Positions 7,876-17,026 are shown, counted from the stretch's first letter. The stretch is 64,000 nucleotides of DNA from an uncultured Alphaproteobacteria bacterium (GCA_938091085.1 CALKOC010000030.1:1-64000), one strand, 5' to 3'. Program-made: numbers and translations. The notes: generated by a model not told the origin, from the sequence alone.

Positions 7876-9258
7876 CTATTTAGAGATAAAGTCTGCGCCC
7901 AGCGTTGCCATAAGTTCAAAGAAATTTGGGAAACTGGTGGCAATCATGCGCGAGTCATCAATGGTTATCGGGTTTTTTGCGTTCAGACCTAAAATCAAAA
8001 AGCTCATGGCGATGCGGTGATCAAGATGGGTTGTGATTTGAACATTATCTTTTAAGCCCGGCACGGGGCCACCACATCCTTCAATCACCAGATCATCTTC
8101 GCCCTCAATGACTGTCACGCCACAAAGTTTTAGCCCCTCGGCTATAGCGGCGAGGCGGTCGCTCTCCTTGACCCTCAACTCAGCCAACCCATGAAGATGT
8201 GTTGTACCCCTCGCGCAGGCAGCCGCCATTGCAAGAATGGGGAATTCATCAATCATATCCGGCGCTCTTTCCGGCGGTACGTCAATGCCGACCAAATCCG
8301 AACCTTTTACTATATAATCGACGACCTTCTCTCCGGCGGCATCGCGCATATTTATTTCTTCTATAATGCCGCCCATTTCTCTTAGACAATCCCACAAGCC
8401 ACTTCGATACGGATTGACCATAACATTGTTTAGACGAATTTCTGCGCCATCAGAGAGCAGCCCAGCAACCAAAGGAAACGCTGCAGAGGAAGGGTCGCCC
8501 GGTATATGAATGGTTGTGGCTGATAATTCTGTCTCGCCCGTCAGTTCAATTCGCTGGCCTTTGAAGAGGCCCTTAACGGAATCTTTTCCATCCGGGGTGG
8601 AGGAAATTTTTGCACCAAACAGAGTGAGCATTCTTTCTGTGTGGTCGCGCGTTGATTTTTTTTCCGTCACCGCCGTTACACCCGGGGCCCCCAAACCAGC
8701 CAGCAAAATGCAGGACTTCACCTGCGCAGAGGCGACAGGCAAAACATAATCAATTGGTAAGGCTCTTTGCGGGCTGGTCAGCGTGAGCGGTAACTGCCCG
8801 CGCGCCGCACCGTGAAATTCAAAAGTGGCACCCATTTGCTCCAGTGGCTCAGTTACTCTCCCCATCGGGCGACGAGAGAGAGACTCGTCGCCAACACATC
8901 TGGCCGTGATCGGGCAGCCCGTCATGGCGCCAAGTGTCAGGCGAATCCCTGTCCCAGAATTTCCGAAATCAAGTGCGTCCTCAGGGCTGGTCAGCCCAGA
9001 AACACCTCGGCCTGTGACTTCCCATGTGCCATCCGGCAGGCGGATGGTTTGCGCGCCCATAGCTTGCATGGCCTTGCCTGTGGCCAGTACATCGTCGCCT
9101 TCGAGCAGGCCGTGGATCTTGGAAGTGCCTATTGCGAGCGCGGATAAGATAAAGCTCCGATGGGAGATTGATTTATCTCCGGGCAGCTGAATTTCTCCCT
9201 TAAAGGATGCCGTTGCACGTTCTGCGGTGACTGGCTGAGGCGTTTCTTTGTTTTTCAT
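7876..9258 (-). CDS. aroA: 3-phosphoshikimate 1-carboxyvinyltransferase (EPSP synthase)
   Basis: AroA joins phosphoenolpyruvate to shikimate 3-phosphate in the shikimate pathway that feeds the trp genes downstream and pheA elsewhere in the window. The 460-residue protein has the N-terminal LPGDKSISHRS motif, the GNSGTGIRL loop, the catalytic DEFP (IDEFPILA) region and the RVKESDRL motif. It is the first gene of the minus-strand run aroA-cmk-rpsA and faces a divergent gene across a 118-base gap to that gene's preferred start. Confidence 0.97.
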   Translation of the reverse strand: MKNKETPQPVTAERATASFKGEIQLPGDKSISHRSFILSALAIGTSKIHGLLEGDDVLATGKAMQAMGAQTIRLPDGTWEVTGRGVSGLTSPEDALDFGNSGTGIRLTLGAMTGCPITARCVGDESLSRRPMGRVTEPLEQMGATFEFHGAARGQLPLTLTSPQRALPIDYVLPVASAQVKSCILLAGLGAPGVTAVTEKKSTRDHTERMLTLFGAKISSTPDGKDSVKGLFKGQRIELTGETELSATTIHIPGDPSSAAFPLVAGLLSDGAEIRLNNVMVNPYRSGLWDCLREMGGIIEEINMRDAAGEKVVDYIVKGSDLVGIDVPPERAPDMIDEFPILAMAAACARGTTHLHGLAELRVKESDRLAAIAEGLKLCGVTVIEGEDDLVIEGCGGPVPGLKDNVQITTHLDHRIAMSFLILGLNAKNPITIDDSRMIATSFPNFFELMATLGADFISK

Positions 9259-9315
9259 GACGGTAGTTTAATAATTAATGATGTTAAGAAAAATTAAAAT
9301 TCAATATATTAGCTT

Positions 9316-9344
9316 TTGACAGGGGCTTTTCCTTGTGGCAATGG
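9316..9344 (+). promoter_or_regulatory. Candidate promoter for the acidic zinc-ribbon gene
   Basis: TTGACA at 9316-9321 is a perfect -35 hexamer. The -10 expected 17 bases later (9339-9344) is weak. The predicted transcript would begin around 9350, downstream of the first ATG in the frame (9335), which supports the later GTG start at 9377. Confidence 0.45.
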
Positions 9345-9376
9345 AAAAAAGTGGAATTCTTGCTGGAGTAATAAAA

Positions 9377-9796
9377 GTGTCCAAAGAAGTTTCAAAACAA
9401 AAGCTTGGTGAAAAGCGTGTTTGCGGTTCTTGCGGTGCAAAATTTTATGATTTGGGTAAAACCCCAATCATTTGTCCTAAATGCGGAACCCCTTATGAAG
9501 AAGCAGTTAGGCCTGCTAAAGCGTCAGCACCTGTTGCCCCGGTTGAAGAAAAGCCGGTGGTTGAAGAGGATGCGTTGGGATCAGATGATGCGGCAGACTC
9601 TGATGATGTCGAAGTCGTTGCGGATGATGACACAACTGTATCGTTGGAAGATACAATTGAAGATGATCTCAGTGATGACGATGAGGATGAACTTGACGAA
9701 CTGAAAGAGTTTGATGAGTTTGAAGAAGATTTCGAGGAAGATGATATTGATGAGGACGACAGCGATATCGCGCTTATTGATGATAATGAAGAATAA
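9377..9796 (+). CDS. TIGR02300-type acidic zinc-ribbon protein, function unknown
   Basis: The protein has a short N-terminal zinc ribbon with VCGSCGAKFYDLGKTP followed by ICPKCG, two CxxC pairs that probably hold one zinc. A long, almost purely acidic tail of Asp and Glu follows to the end. The FYDL signature is that of a conserved alphaproteobacterial family (TIGR02300) without a known role. I prefer the GTG at 9377 (139 residues, start MSKEVSKQKLGEKRVC) because GGAG lies 8 bases upstream. The ATG at 9335 adds 14 residues, has no ribosome site and would precede the predicted transcript start. It is single and divergent from aroA. Confidence 0.8.
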   Translation: MSKEVSKQKLGEKRVCGSCGAKFYDLGKTPIICPKCGTPYEEAVRPAKASAPVAPVEEKPVVEEDALGSDDAADSDDVEVVADDDTTVSLEDTIEDDLSDDDEDELDELKEFDEFEEDFEEDDIDEDDSDIALIDDNEE

Positions 9797-9939
9797 GCTT
9801 TTTGTTATCTAAAAACCTTCATAAAATCTTCTTGATTGAGATTGCTAAATTACCTAAGTTCCGCTCAATCTTAGGCAGTTAAAACTTTCATGCTGTCTTG
9901 ATATGTCTGCTTGATTAATCAGCTTGATATATCACTTTG

Positions 9940-10015
<76 letters not shown>

Positions 10016-10032
10016 TTTTTCTTTTACAGTCT

Positions 10033-10070
10033 GGGTTTACTGAGTGGACACTCAGGATAGATCTAAACCC
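10033..10070. terminator. Two-tier hairpin downstream of tRNA-Ala
   Basis: GGGTTTA at 10033-10039 pairs with TAAACCC at 10064-10070. Inside, CTGAGT pairs with ACTCAG around a GGAC loop. It lies between tRNA-Ala and the convergent ptsN and may end transcription from either side. Confidence 0.5.
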
Positions 10071-10148
10071 TTGTTATAAGGCTTAGTTAATCTAACCTAA
10101 CGATTAACCGGCATGATTAAACCTGTATGTGTTAACTTTTTTTAATAC

Positions 10149-10607
10149 CTAACTGGTGATATCCGGGTCGGTCAGCAGGGCATAAATGGCATCTGCGTGA
10201 GTAGCATTTCTAATTTTTTCGACAACATTATCATCCCGCATAAGGCGAGAAATCGTTGCCAATGCCTTGAGATGCTGTGCCCCCGCCGTCGTTGGCGCGA
10301 GTAGTAAAAACACGAGATCTACTGGTTCTTGGTCAATCGCATCAAAAGGTACTGGCCGCTCCAACAGCACAAAAAAGCCAATTAGCTCTTCTAGGGCTTC
10401 ATTTTTACCATGTGGGATAGCCACTCCATGACCGACACCAGTCGAACCGAGTTTTTCTCGCGCCAAAAGTGTGTCCATAAGGTCATGGGCATCAAGCTGA
10501 GTATGTTCAGCAGCAAGTTCCGTGAGAAACTGCAATATCTGTTTTTTTCCAGATGCCTTAACGCCCGCTAAAACGCGGTCGGGGCTTAAAAATTCCGACA
10601 ATTGCAT
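10149..10607 (-). CDS. ptsN: PTS IIA-like nitrogen regulatory protein
   Basis: PtsN (EIIA-Ntr) takes phosphate from NPr and acts as a regulator, for example of potassium transport and stress responses. The 152-residue protein carries the phosphorylated histidine in GVAIPHGK (residue 66). It also has the family N-terminus LSEFLSPDRVLAGVKASGK. It closes the lptC-lptA-lptB-hpf-ptsN series. The sigma-54 gene rpoN that usually accompanies hpf and ptsN is not here. Confidence 0.95.
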   Translation of the reverse strand: MQLSEFLSPDRVLAGVKASGKKQILQFLTELAAEHTQLDAHDLMDTLLAREKLGSTGVGHGVAIPHGKNEALEELIGFFVLLERPVPFDAIDQEPVDLVFLLLAPTTAGAQHLKALATISRLMRDDNVVEKIRNATHADAIYALLTDPDITS

Positions 10608-10666
10608 TGTTTAGATAGACCCGAGTCTTCCCATATACTGGCTATTTAATGACTTTTAGCCCGCAA

Positions 10667-11242
10667 CTAATTGGCATTTTCCTCAAGGTCAATCCAGCCG
10701 ATATTCCCGTCAGGACGACGGTGGACGATGTTCAGCCTACCGTGACTGCCATTTCTGAAAATCAGAAAATCCTCATGCGATATTTCCATTTGCATGACGG
10801 CTTCACTCACGGAGAGTTCTGGCACAGAAATACTGTTCTCCGCAATAGTAATTGGTGACCATTCTTCTGGTAATTCTTCATTTTCCGGCTCCGGGGCGAT
10901 AATCCGAGAGGTTGCATTAAGCTGGTCTACGCGCTTACCGCCTTGAATATGATGGTTTTTCAAGCGTCTTTTATAACGACGTAATTGTTTTTCGGCCTTT
11001 TGAAGGGCGGTATCAAAACAGGCGTAAATATCATCATTATCAGCGCTGGATTTAATCATCAGGCCAGAATCAAGATGAATGGTGCAATCGGCACGAAAAA
11101 AATGTCCTTGTTTTGAAAATATAATATTCGTCTCTGCGCCGCGCTCAAAATATTTGCTGATGGATGCCTCGATATTATTTTCAACATGCTCCCTTAGGGC
11201 TTCGCCAGTATCAATATGCTTGCCAGTGATTTTTATTTGCAT
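10667..11242 (-). CDS. hpf: Ribosome hibernation promoting factor, long form
   Basis: Long HPF dimerises 70S ribosomes into inactive 100S particles when growth stops. The 191-residue protein has the S30AE domain (about residues 1-105, with the SKYFERGAET and KAEKQLRRYKRRLK segments). A linker and the short C-terminal dimerisation domain follow (about 133-188, with EDFLIFRN and GNIGWIDLEE). The two-domain length separates it from the short gammaproteobacterial HPF. It lies between lptB and ptsN. Confidence 0.93.
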   Translation of the reverse strand: MQIKITGKHIDTGEALREHVENNIEASISKYFERGAETNIIFSKQGHFFRADCTIHLDSGLMIKSSADNDDIYACFDTALQKAEKQLRRYKRRLKNHHIQGGKRVDQLNATSRIIAPEPENEELPEEWSPITIAENSISVPELSVSEAVMQMEISHEDFLIFRNGSHGRLNIVHRRPDGNIGWIDLEENAN

Positions 11243-11295
11243 TTTTCTCTCCTTTACGCCTGTCGTTTAAATCTGATTATTTAAATCCGTGAATT

Positions 11296-12078
11296 CTATA
11301 GCTCAAACCCTTCCCCGAGATAAAGCCTACGAACATCATCATTCCGAATTATTTCCTCTGGCTTGCCATCGGTCAGCACATGGCCATCATGCACGATAAT
11401 TGCCCTGTCAATAATGCCCAATGTTTCACGAACATTATGATCAGTAATCAAAACGCCAACACCGCGATTTTTCAACATTGAGACGAGTTCGCGAATATCA
11501 TTCACTGCGATTGGGTCAATGCCCGCAAAAGGTTCATCAAGTAATAAATAAGATGGGTCTGTGGCCAGCGCACGAGCAATTTCTACCCGCCTTCTTTCGC
11601 CGCCTGATAAAGACACGCCTTTATGGTGGCGCAAATGCTCAATTGAAAATTCAGCAAGCAAGTTTTCGAGTTTCTTGTGACGCAACTCAATATCCGGCTC
11701 AATAACTTCTAATATCGCCAGAATATTATCCTCAACTGACAAACCACGGAAAATTGAAGCTTCTTGAGGTAAATAGCCAATACCGAGTCTGGCGCGGCGA
11801 TACATTGGTAGTTCAGTAACATCTTCACCATCCAGCAAAATGCTCCCGTTGTCGACGGGGATTTGTCCTGTAATCATATAAAAGCAGGTGGTTTTGCCAG
11901 CGCCATTAGGCCCAAGTATGCCTACTGACTCGCCGCGAGAAACCTTTAGTGAAATGTCGCGAACTACCGGTCTTTTATCGAAAGACTTACCGATACCCCT
12001 TACATCCAACCCGGACGGGCCCTCGGAGAAATTCGTCGTCGATTTTATATCGTTCGTTTTGTTTTGTGAATCCAACAA
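11296..12078 (-). CDS. lptB: LPS export ABC transporter ATP-binding protein
   Basis: LptB is the ATPase of the LptB2FGC complex that pulls lipopolysaccharide out of the inner membrane. The 260-residue protein has Walker A (GPNGAGKTT), the Q-loop, the signature LSGGERRR, Walker B (LLLDEPFAGID) and a switch histidine in ITDHNVRE. It follows lptC and lptA in the same direction. The permeases LptF and LptG are not in this window. Confidence 0.96.
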   Translation of the reverse strand: MLDSQNKTNDIKSTTNFSEGPSGLDVRGIGKSFDKRPVVRDISLKVSRGESVGILGPNGAGKTTCFYMITGQIPVDNGSILLDGEDVTELPMYRRARLGIGYLPQEASIFRGLSVEDNILAILEVIEPDIELRHKKLENLLAEFSIEHLRHHKGVSLSGGERRRVEIARALATDPSYLLLDEPFAGIDPIAVNDIRELVSMLKNRGVGVLITDHNVRETLGIIDRAIIVHDGHVLTDGKPEEIIRNDDVRRLYLGEGFEL

Positions 12079-12157
12079 GATATACCTCGATTAAAGTCTA
12101 GCCAATCTCGGCAAATGTACAAGCCTCTCCCGGCTGATAAATTTGCGCCTGATATTA

Positions 12158-12691
12158 TTATTTTTGTCCCGGTGTAAAGACTCCGCGCACCCGGCTACCA
12201 GCTTGTTGAGGGTTTGCGGTCAATGTGCCGATACCTGTTAATGTGTCGATAATCAGCTTCCGTCCTTCAAGTCTGTTACCGTTTTGTATCAAGGTCACAT
12301 TATCGCCCATGGTGATAATTTTTTTGTCAATTTCATAAGCCGCCCAGTTGCCGTTAGCACGCTGACCGTTTTCCGAAACAATCACAACATTCCCACTGAC
12401 ATTGATATTGCCGACTTGTCCGTTGTGGTTTTTTATGACTGCCTTGTCACTCTGTATTGAAAGCGGGCCCTGCGATGCCCGCACATTTCCATTCAAAATG
12501 GCCTGACGACTGCCGGTTTCTTTATCCAATTCAATATCCAACTTGTCGGTTTTGAGAGAAATTTCGGCCTTAGAGTTTGTTTTGAACAAGTGACTTGAAC
12601 TTGTCTGTGCATTTACTTTGATGCTGGATAAGCCAACAAAAACTGCGCCGCATATGACAGGAGTAATCCATGTGCTTATTATTTTATTCAT
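12158..12691 (-). CDS. lptA: LPS transport periplasmic protein LptA
   Basis: LptA forms the periplasmic bridge that carries LPS from LptC to LptD. The 177-residue protein has an N-terminal signal sequence (about residues 1-28, ending near VNAQ). One OstA-like beta-jellyroll follows, with repeated strand patterns such as GNVRASQGPLSIQSDKAVI and GNVVIVSENGQRANGNWA. Its ATG overlaps the lptC stop by 4 bases, so translation is coupled. Confidence 0.92.
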   Translation of the reverse strand: MNKIISTWITPVICGAVFVGLSSIKVNAQTSSSHLFKTNSKAEISLKTDKLDIELDKETGSRQAILNGNVRASQGPLSIQSDKAVIKNHNGQVGNINVSGNVVIVSENGQRANGNWAAYEIDKKIITMGDNVTLIQNGNRLEGRKLIIDTLTGIGTLTANPQQAGSRVRGVFTPGQK

Positions 12692-13347
12692 TGCGCGCCT
12701 GCTTTATTTTGCTGGGTAATGCGAATAGTCACATCGCCGATAAAAGAGAGGCGGTTAGCATCTGGTTGTAAAACCATTTTGTTAGCGCGGAAACGACCGA
12801 TAGGGCCATCACCAGCGACTTCTTTGTTGGTAATGGCGGATCTTCTTGCAAAATCTATATTCAAATCTTGCATATCCATGCGGTATCCATTTGACGTAAT
12901 CAGAGAAACAGGGCGTGTGTCACCATTGAGTAAGGCTTCTGAAAGAGTGAGCGTTTTTTGCTTTCGCATCATCTCGCCTTTAGGGGCAAGAAGTTCGATT
13001 AAAATATTATTCCGGCTTGTCATTGAGGCGCGGATGTTGTCGAGGTAAACCAGCCCCGGATTTGCTAAATCTTCTCTGGCGGATGCCGCAGATAGGTCAA
13101 ATGGTTCACCATTTTCACTGGAGTCGGAAAAGACAGGATTTTGAATGACCATTCCTTCATTTGTGAGACCGACACTTTCAAATTTTATTGGCGTATTTGC
13201 GGTATTGGGTCGAATGAGGAAAAAGATAACAACCAGCAAAAGACCTGCGGTTACTGGTAGGGCAATTCGTAATTGTCTAACTCTTTTTGAATATCGCTGA
13301 GTGCGGGACTCTTTGTCTTTTGGTTGGGGCGGGGTTATATCCGTCAT
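12688..13347 (-). CDS. lptC: LPS export system protein LptC
   Basis: LptC is the membrane-anchored partner that accepts LPS from LptB2FG and hands it to LptA. The 219-residue protein has a basic N-terminus, one transmembrane helix (about residues 29-47) and a periplasmic OstA-like domain. That domain has the GDGPIGRFRANKM strand and the final VTIRI. Position directly before lptA and after rnd fits the alphaproteobacterial order rnd-lptC-lptA-lptB. Confidence 0.9.
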   Translation of the reverse strand: MTDITPPQPKDKESRTQRYSKRVRQLRIALPVTAGLLLVVIFFLIRPNTANTPIKFESVGLTNEGMVIQNPVFSDSSENGEPFDLSAASAREDLANPGLVYLDNIRASMTSRNNILIELLAPKGEMMRKQKTLTLSEALLNGDTRPVSLITSNGYRMDMQDLNIDFARRSAITNKEVAGDGPIGRFRANKMVLQPDANRLSFIGDVTIRITQQNKAGAQ

Positions 13348-13371
13348 GCTCGATTATTTTGCTTCCACACA

Positions 13372-13986
13372 TTAATGGTGTGAGAAAATATCCATATCTT
13401 CCCAACCAGCAATATCCATAGCCGCACGGACCAGAACAAAATCGAAGCATGCCATCGCCATGTCCAGCCGCCCTTCACGTTCCAAAATTTTTGTCAGTTC
13501 AAGTTGAAGCTGATGAAGGTAAAGTACGTCAGACGCCGCATATTGAAGTTGAGCGTCGCTTAATTCATCTGCACCCCAATCGGAACTTTGTTGTTGTTTG
13601 GATAAATCGACACTGAGCAGTTCGCGGCACAAATCTTTTAAGCCGTGGCGGTCGGTATAAGTGCGTGCCAATTTGGAACCGATTTTTGTACACCATAATG
13701 GCGCGCAATGTACTCTGAGATAATGCGCGATTACGGCGACATCAAAACGGGCATAATGGAAAATCTTGACCACATTGCGATTGCCGAGCAATTTTTTCAG
13801 ATTTGGCGCTTCGTAGGTTTCTCTGTCCAGTTGCACAATATGCGCCGTGCCGTCACCTGCCGAGAGTTGCACCAGACACAGCTTGTCGCGCAATGTTTTC
13901 AGGCCAAGGGTTTCGGTGTCCACAGCGACGCTACCCGAAAAGGTAACATCGTCCGGCAAATCACCTTTATGAAAAATAATACTCAT
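13372..13986 (-). CDS. rnd: Ribonuclease D, short form
   Basis: This is a 3'-5' exoribonuclease of the DEDDy class, acting on tRNA and other small RNA ends. At 204 residues it keeps only the exonuclease domain and lacks the HRDC domains of E. coli RNase D; the short form is common in alphaproteobacteria. The acidic residues sit in VDTETLGL (residues 23 and 25), HYARFDVAV and AASDVLYLHQL. It lies just upstream of lptC. Confidence 0.92.
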   Translation of the reverse strand: MSIIFHKGDLPDDVTFSGSVAVDTETLGLKTLRDKLCLVQLSAGDGTAHIVQLDRETYEAPNLKKLLGNRNVVKIFHYARFDVAVIAHYLRVHCAPLWCTKIGSKLARTYTDRHGLKDLCRELLSVDLSKQQQSSDWGADELSDAQLQYAASDVLYLHQLQLELTKILEREGRLDMAMACFDFVLVRAAMDIAGWEDMDIFSHH

Positions 13987-14091
13987 GGTTAAAGTCTTCC
14001 TGACATCAGCTGGTAAACCAAATTGTTGTTAGGCCACCATTATAACAGTGTTTTGCCGTCAGGTCATCTTACAGGTGACGCGTAGTTAAAA

Positions 14092-15567
14092 CTATTCAGC
14101 TAGAGAAGCAAATGCCCTGTTATTTGCCATCATAGCCAGCTTAAGTTCCTCAAGTTGCGTCTCAAGTTTTGCGAGTCTCTTTTCATATTCAGCAATCTTG
14201 GTATCTTTATAATTATCTTTCTCGGCTATAGCTCTCAAACTAGCTTGCTGTTTATAAAGCTCTGTTTCCAGTGCGGCTGTATTAGATTTACTGCTCTTGG
14301 AAGGTTTGTAGCCTATTTTGTAAATGAAGCCTGCCTTTAAGGAATAATCATCAAATTCACGATTACCAATACTTGCACCACTGCTTGAAAGTTTTGAGGC
14401 ACCAAAGTTTACCGCAAAGTTATCGTTAATATTGGAAGCACAACCTAGAGAGAAAGCTTGTGCGTCTCCGTAAGAGCCAAGACCACCCCCACAATAAGCC
14501 TCTGCATCTGGAGCTGTGTTAGGCAGCGCTGCAAGGGCTGCACTCATAGCATTACTATCTTCAATACCATCAGCAAGATTATTGGAAACAGTATCCAGAT
14601 AGCCTTTACTTATTGCATCAGTCTGACCTTGAGGTGCGCCAAGACCTGTAATTCGATTACCCTGCATATCCACCGAACCTTCAAAAGAGCTGTTGCCCGT
14701 TACCCGAAGCGACCCTCTTACGATTGTTTGATGATTGTCATTGTTACCAATTTGTAAGGTCGACCCGTCAGCTGCTGAGGAATAAATCATATCATTGCCA
14801 GAAGTGCTGTTCGGTGCATCTGCAATAACAACAGAATTCTCACCAATGTGAATTGTTCCATCTGCCTCAAGTCTGAAAAGAGAATTACCCTCGGTGTCTG
14901 TAATTTTAGATGTTGAAAAACTGCCCTGAGTTTCAATTGCATCACCACTAAGAGAGCCTGAATTTGTAGAGTTTTGTGAATATGTGGTCATTTTGAAAAG
15001 TTCCATGGTCGCCAGCTGGTCAGCCGTTGCGTCTTTGGCTTCCAATACCACCTCATAACCATTGTCATCGGCGTGATCATAATCGGCAATATTTGACGCA
15101 ACCAGAACTTCTGACGTAATGGACCCATCAACTGTGTTGAGAGTTAGCAACCTGTCATAAAATCTATTGTCGCCATCATCTAGAGTATCTCCGGGGTCAC
15201 CAGCTTTGATGCCATCAGGTCCTTTATCTCGAACGCTGATTAAGCCATTTTCACGAATTGTAAGACTACCGCCTTTAAAATCCTGAAAAATCCGAGGCTT
15301 TCCTCCACCAGAATTATTTGCTGTTCCATCTACTTGTACAAAATCATTTGACCCAAATGACCAATTAGAAATGTCGTAGCTTGAAATATAAGAGCTGGTG
15401 TCTACGGCTACGGTAGATCGCGAGTCAGTATTTACAATATACAAATTTGCTGGCGCCGTGCTTAGGCTACCTGGCATCGTGCTTGGCATATAAATTTGAT
15501 AGGTATCGGCAAAGGCATTGCCGGCAGAAAAAACAAAAAATACGCTAATAATGAACTTTTTAAACAT
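14092..15567 (-). CDS. YadA-like surface protein with C-terminal coiled coil
   Basis: The 491-residue protein starts at ATG 15567 with GGAGAG upstream and has a signal peptide ending near NAFA (residue 20). Residues 21-335 are Ser/Thr/Asn/Gly-rich with repeated beta-strand patterns, and a neck-like NRITGLGAPQGQTDAISKGYL resembles trimeric autotransporter stalks. Residues about 338-420 resemble a YadA anchor (GLGSYGDAQAFSLG, then alternating strands) and hold two cysteines. Unlike normal autotransporters the chain does not stop there. It continues through a Ser/Lys linker into a heptad-rich coiled coil (about 429-491). An alternative is a marine exported protein with tail-fibre-like repeats. 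It stands alone, with no partner genes. Confidence 0.6.
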   Translation of the reverse strand: MFKKFIISVFFVFSAGNAFADTYQIYMPSTMPGSLSTAPANLYIVNTDSRSTVAVDTSSYISSYDISNWSFGSNDFVQVDGTANNSGGGKPRIFQDFKGGSLTIRENGLISVRDKGPDGIKAGDPGDTLDDGDNRFYDRLLTLNTVDGSITSEVLVASNIADYDHADDNGYEVVLEAKDATADQLATMELFKMTTYSQNSTNSGSLSGDAIETQGSFSTSKITDTEGNSLFRLEADGTIHIGENSVVIADAPNSTSGNDMIYSSAADGSTLQIGNNDNHQTIVRGSLRVTGNSSFEGSVDMQGNRITGLGAPQGQTDAISKGYLDTVSNNLADGIEDSNAMSAALAALPNTAPDAEAYCGGGLGSYGDAQAFSLGCASNINDNFAVNFGASKLSSSGASIGNREFDDYSLKAGFIYKIGYKPSKSSKSNTAALETELYKQQASLRAIAEKDNYKDTKIAEYEKRLAKLETQLEELKLAMMANNRAFASLAE

Positions 15568-15832
15568 AACGCTCTCCAAAAACAAAAACGCAACTGACAA
15601 AATTATTAACCAATATCGGATAGAAATTAAATAAATCAGCTAGCTAGAATTTCAATTATCTCAATAGCAATTACGGATTCGTTAAATCTATAAGTGTGTT
15701 TACATTGGAAAAGGTCGAACTATCAGCCTGTCCGCTAAAGGTGGAGCGGGTTTTAGCAAGCCTATAATAAGGTCATAACTTAGAAAATACTGAAGTTATG
15801 GTGTCTTTTAATCAAGTTTGGTGAACAAAGTT

Positions 15833-15919
15833 TGGTGCCCAGGAGAAGACTCGAACTTCCACGCCCATAAGGGCACTAGCACCTGAAGCTAGCGCGTCTA
15901 CCAATTCCGCCACCTGGGC
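15833..15919 (-). tRNA. tRNA-Leu (anticodon CAG)
   Basis: The reverse strand folds as a class II tRNA. Acceptor GCCCAGG pairs with CCTGGGC, the anticodon stem CTAGC/GCTAG encloses TTCAGGT (anticodon CAG), and there is a long variable arm. The T loop is TTCGAGT. CCA is encoded at 15835-15833. Confidence 0.97.
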
Positions 15920-16084
15920 AATAACAGGGGCAAATCCAGAAATGTTGATTAAGCCGCAGGATAGGCGTTGTCAATTGGTTTTCCCTTTGGTTTGCAACAA
16001 CTGCCTTCAACAACTCTTTTCTCGACCTTACCCCTCAATTCAGATAATAAAGTCTTGCTAGGTTTCGTATCAAACGAGGTTTTT

Positions 16085-17026
16085 ATGTCCCGGACAGTCA
16101 GTTCCGCTTCACAGGTTGTTACCGTCTTTGGTGGCTCAGGCTTTTTAGGTCGCCACATCGTCCGCGCGCTCGTTAAACGCGGCTGGCGCGTTCGTGTTGC
16201 TGTCCGCCGTCCCAATGAGGCCTTGTTCCTCAAAACCGCTGGTGCTGTAGGCCAGGTGGCAATTATGCAGGCGAATATTCGCGATGAGGCCAGTGTACGT
16301 AAAGCCGTGAAAGGCGTTGATGCCGTCGTCAATCTGGTTGGCATACTTTATGAAAGCGGTAAGCAAAAATTTTCTGCCGTTCAAGCTGAAGGCGCGCGCA
16401 CAGTTGCACAAGCCGCTGCCGCCGAAGGCGTACAAAAATTTGTTCAGCTTTCTGCCATTGGCGCGTCCTCTGAAAGCGAAGCGGCCTATGCCCAAAGCAA
16501 AGCCGCAGGCGAAGCAGCTGTTCTTGAAGCCATTCCGCAAGCTGTAATTTTACGTCCGTCTATTGTTATCGGTCCTGAAGATGATTTCTTTAATAGATTT
16601 GCCAAAATGGCGACTTTATCTCCAGCCCTCCCTTTGGTAGGCGGTGGGGAAACGCTTTACCAACCTGTTGCCGTTCAGGATGTCGCTCAAGCTACTTGTG
16701 AGGCGTTAGAAGACCCAGTTTGTGGCGGTAATATATATGAACTGGGTGGCCCTGATATTTTCAGCTTCAAAACTCTGATGGAAATCATGTTGCGTCATAC
16801 AGGGCAGAAAAGAATTTTGGCGCCGCTACCGTTTTTCGCGGCACAGCTTATTAGCCGTTTTACGCAATTTCTTCCGAACCCACCCTTAACACCCGATCAG
16901 GTAATTATGCTTCGCTCTGATAATATCGCGGATGATAACTTCCCCGGTCTTGGTGATTTGGGCATTGCGCCAACCCCTATTGTGTCGGTTTTGCCGCATT
17001 ACCTCTCCCGATTTAAAAGCCGCTAA
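16085..17026 (+). CDS. NDUFA9-like NAD(P)-binding protein (Complex I-associated SDR)
   Basis: This is a 313-residue atypical short-chain dehydrogenase of the Complex I NDUFA9 subunit family. In mitochondria the homologue is an accessory NADH:quinone oxidoreductase subunit that binds NADPH; in alphaproteobacteria the role is inferred. The Rossmann glycine motif GGSGFLG lies at residues 16-22. Further family marks are VDAVVNLVGILYE, RPSIVIGPEDDFFNRF and the C-terminal PLTPDQVIML. I chose ATG 16085, preceded by ACGAGG; the open frame to 15968 has no conserved sequence. It converges on uppP with one base between the stops. Confidence 0.85.
   Translation: MSRTVSSASQVVTVFGGSGFLGRHIVRALVKRGWRVRVAVRRPNEALFLKTAGAVGQVAIMQANIRDEASVRKAVKGVDAVVNLVGILYESGKQKFSAVQAEGARTVAQAAAAEGVQKFVQLSAIGASSESEAAYAQSKAAGEAAVLEAIPQAVILRPSIVIGPEDDFFNRFAKMATLSPALPLVGGGETLYQPVAVQDVAQATCEALEDPVCGGNIYELGGPDIFSFKTLMEIMLRHTGQKRILAPLPFFAAQLISRFTQFLPNPPLTPDQVIMLRSDNIADDNFPGLGDLGIAPTPIVSVLPHYLSRFKSR

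Noticed and set aside
16145-16540. Long minus-strand frame inside the NDUFA9-like gene
   Set aside because: It is a codon-bias shadow of the plus-strand gene, which has clear Rossmann motifs.
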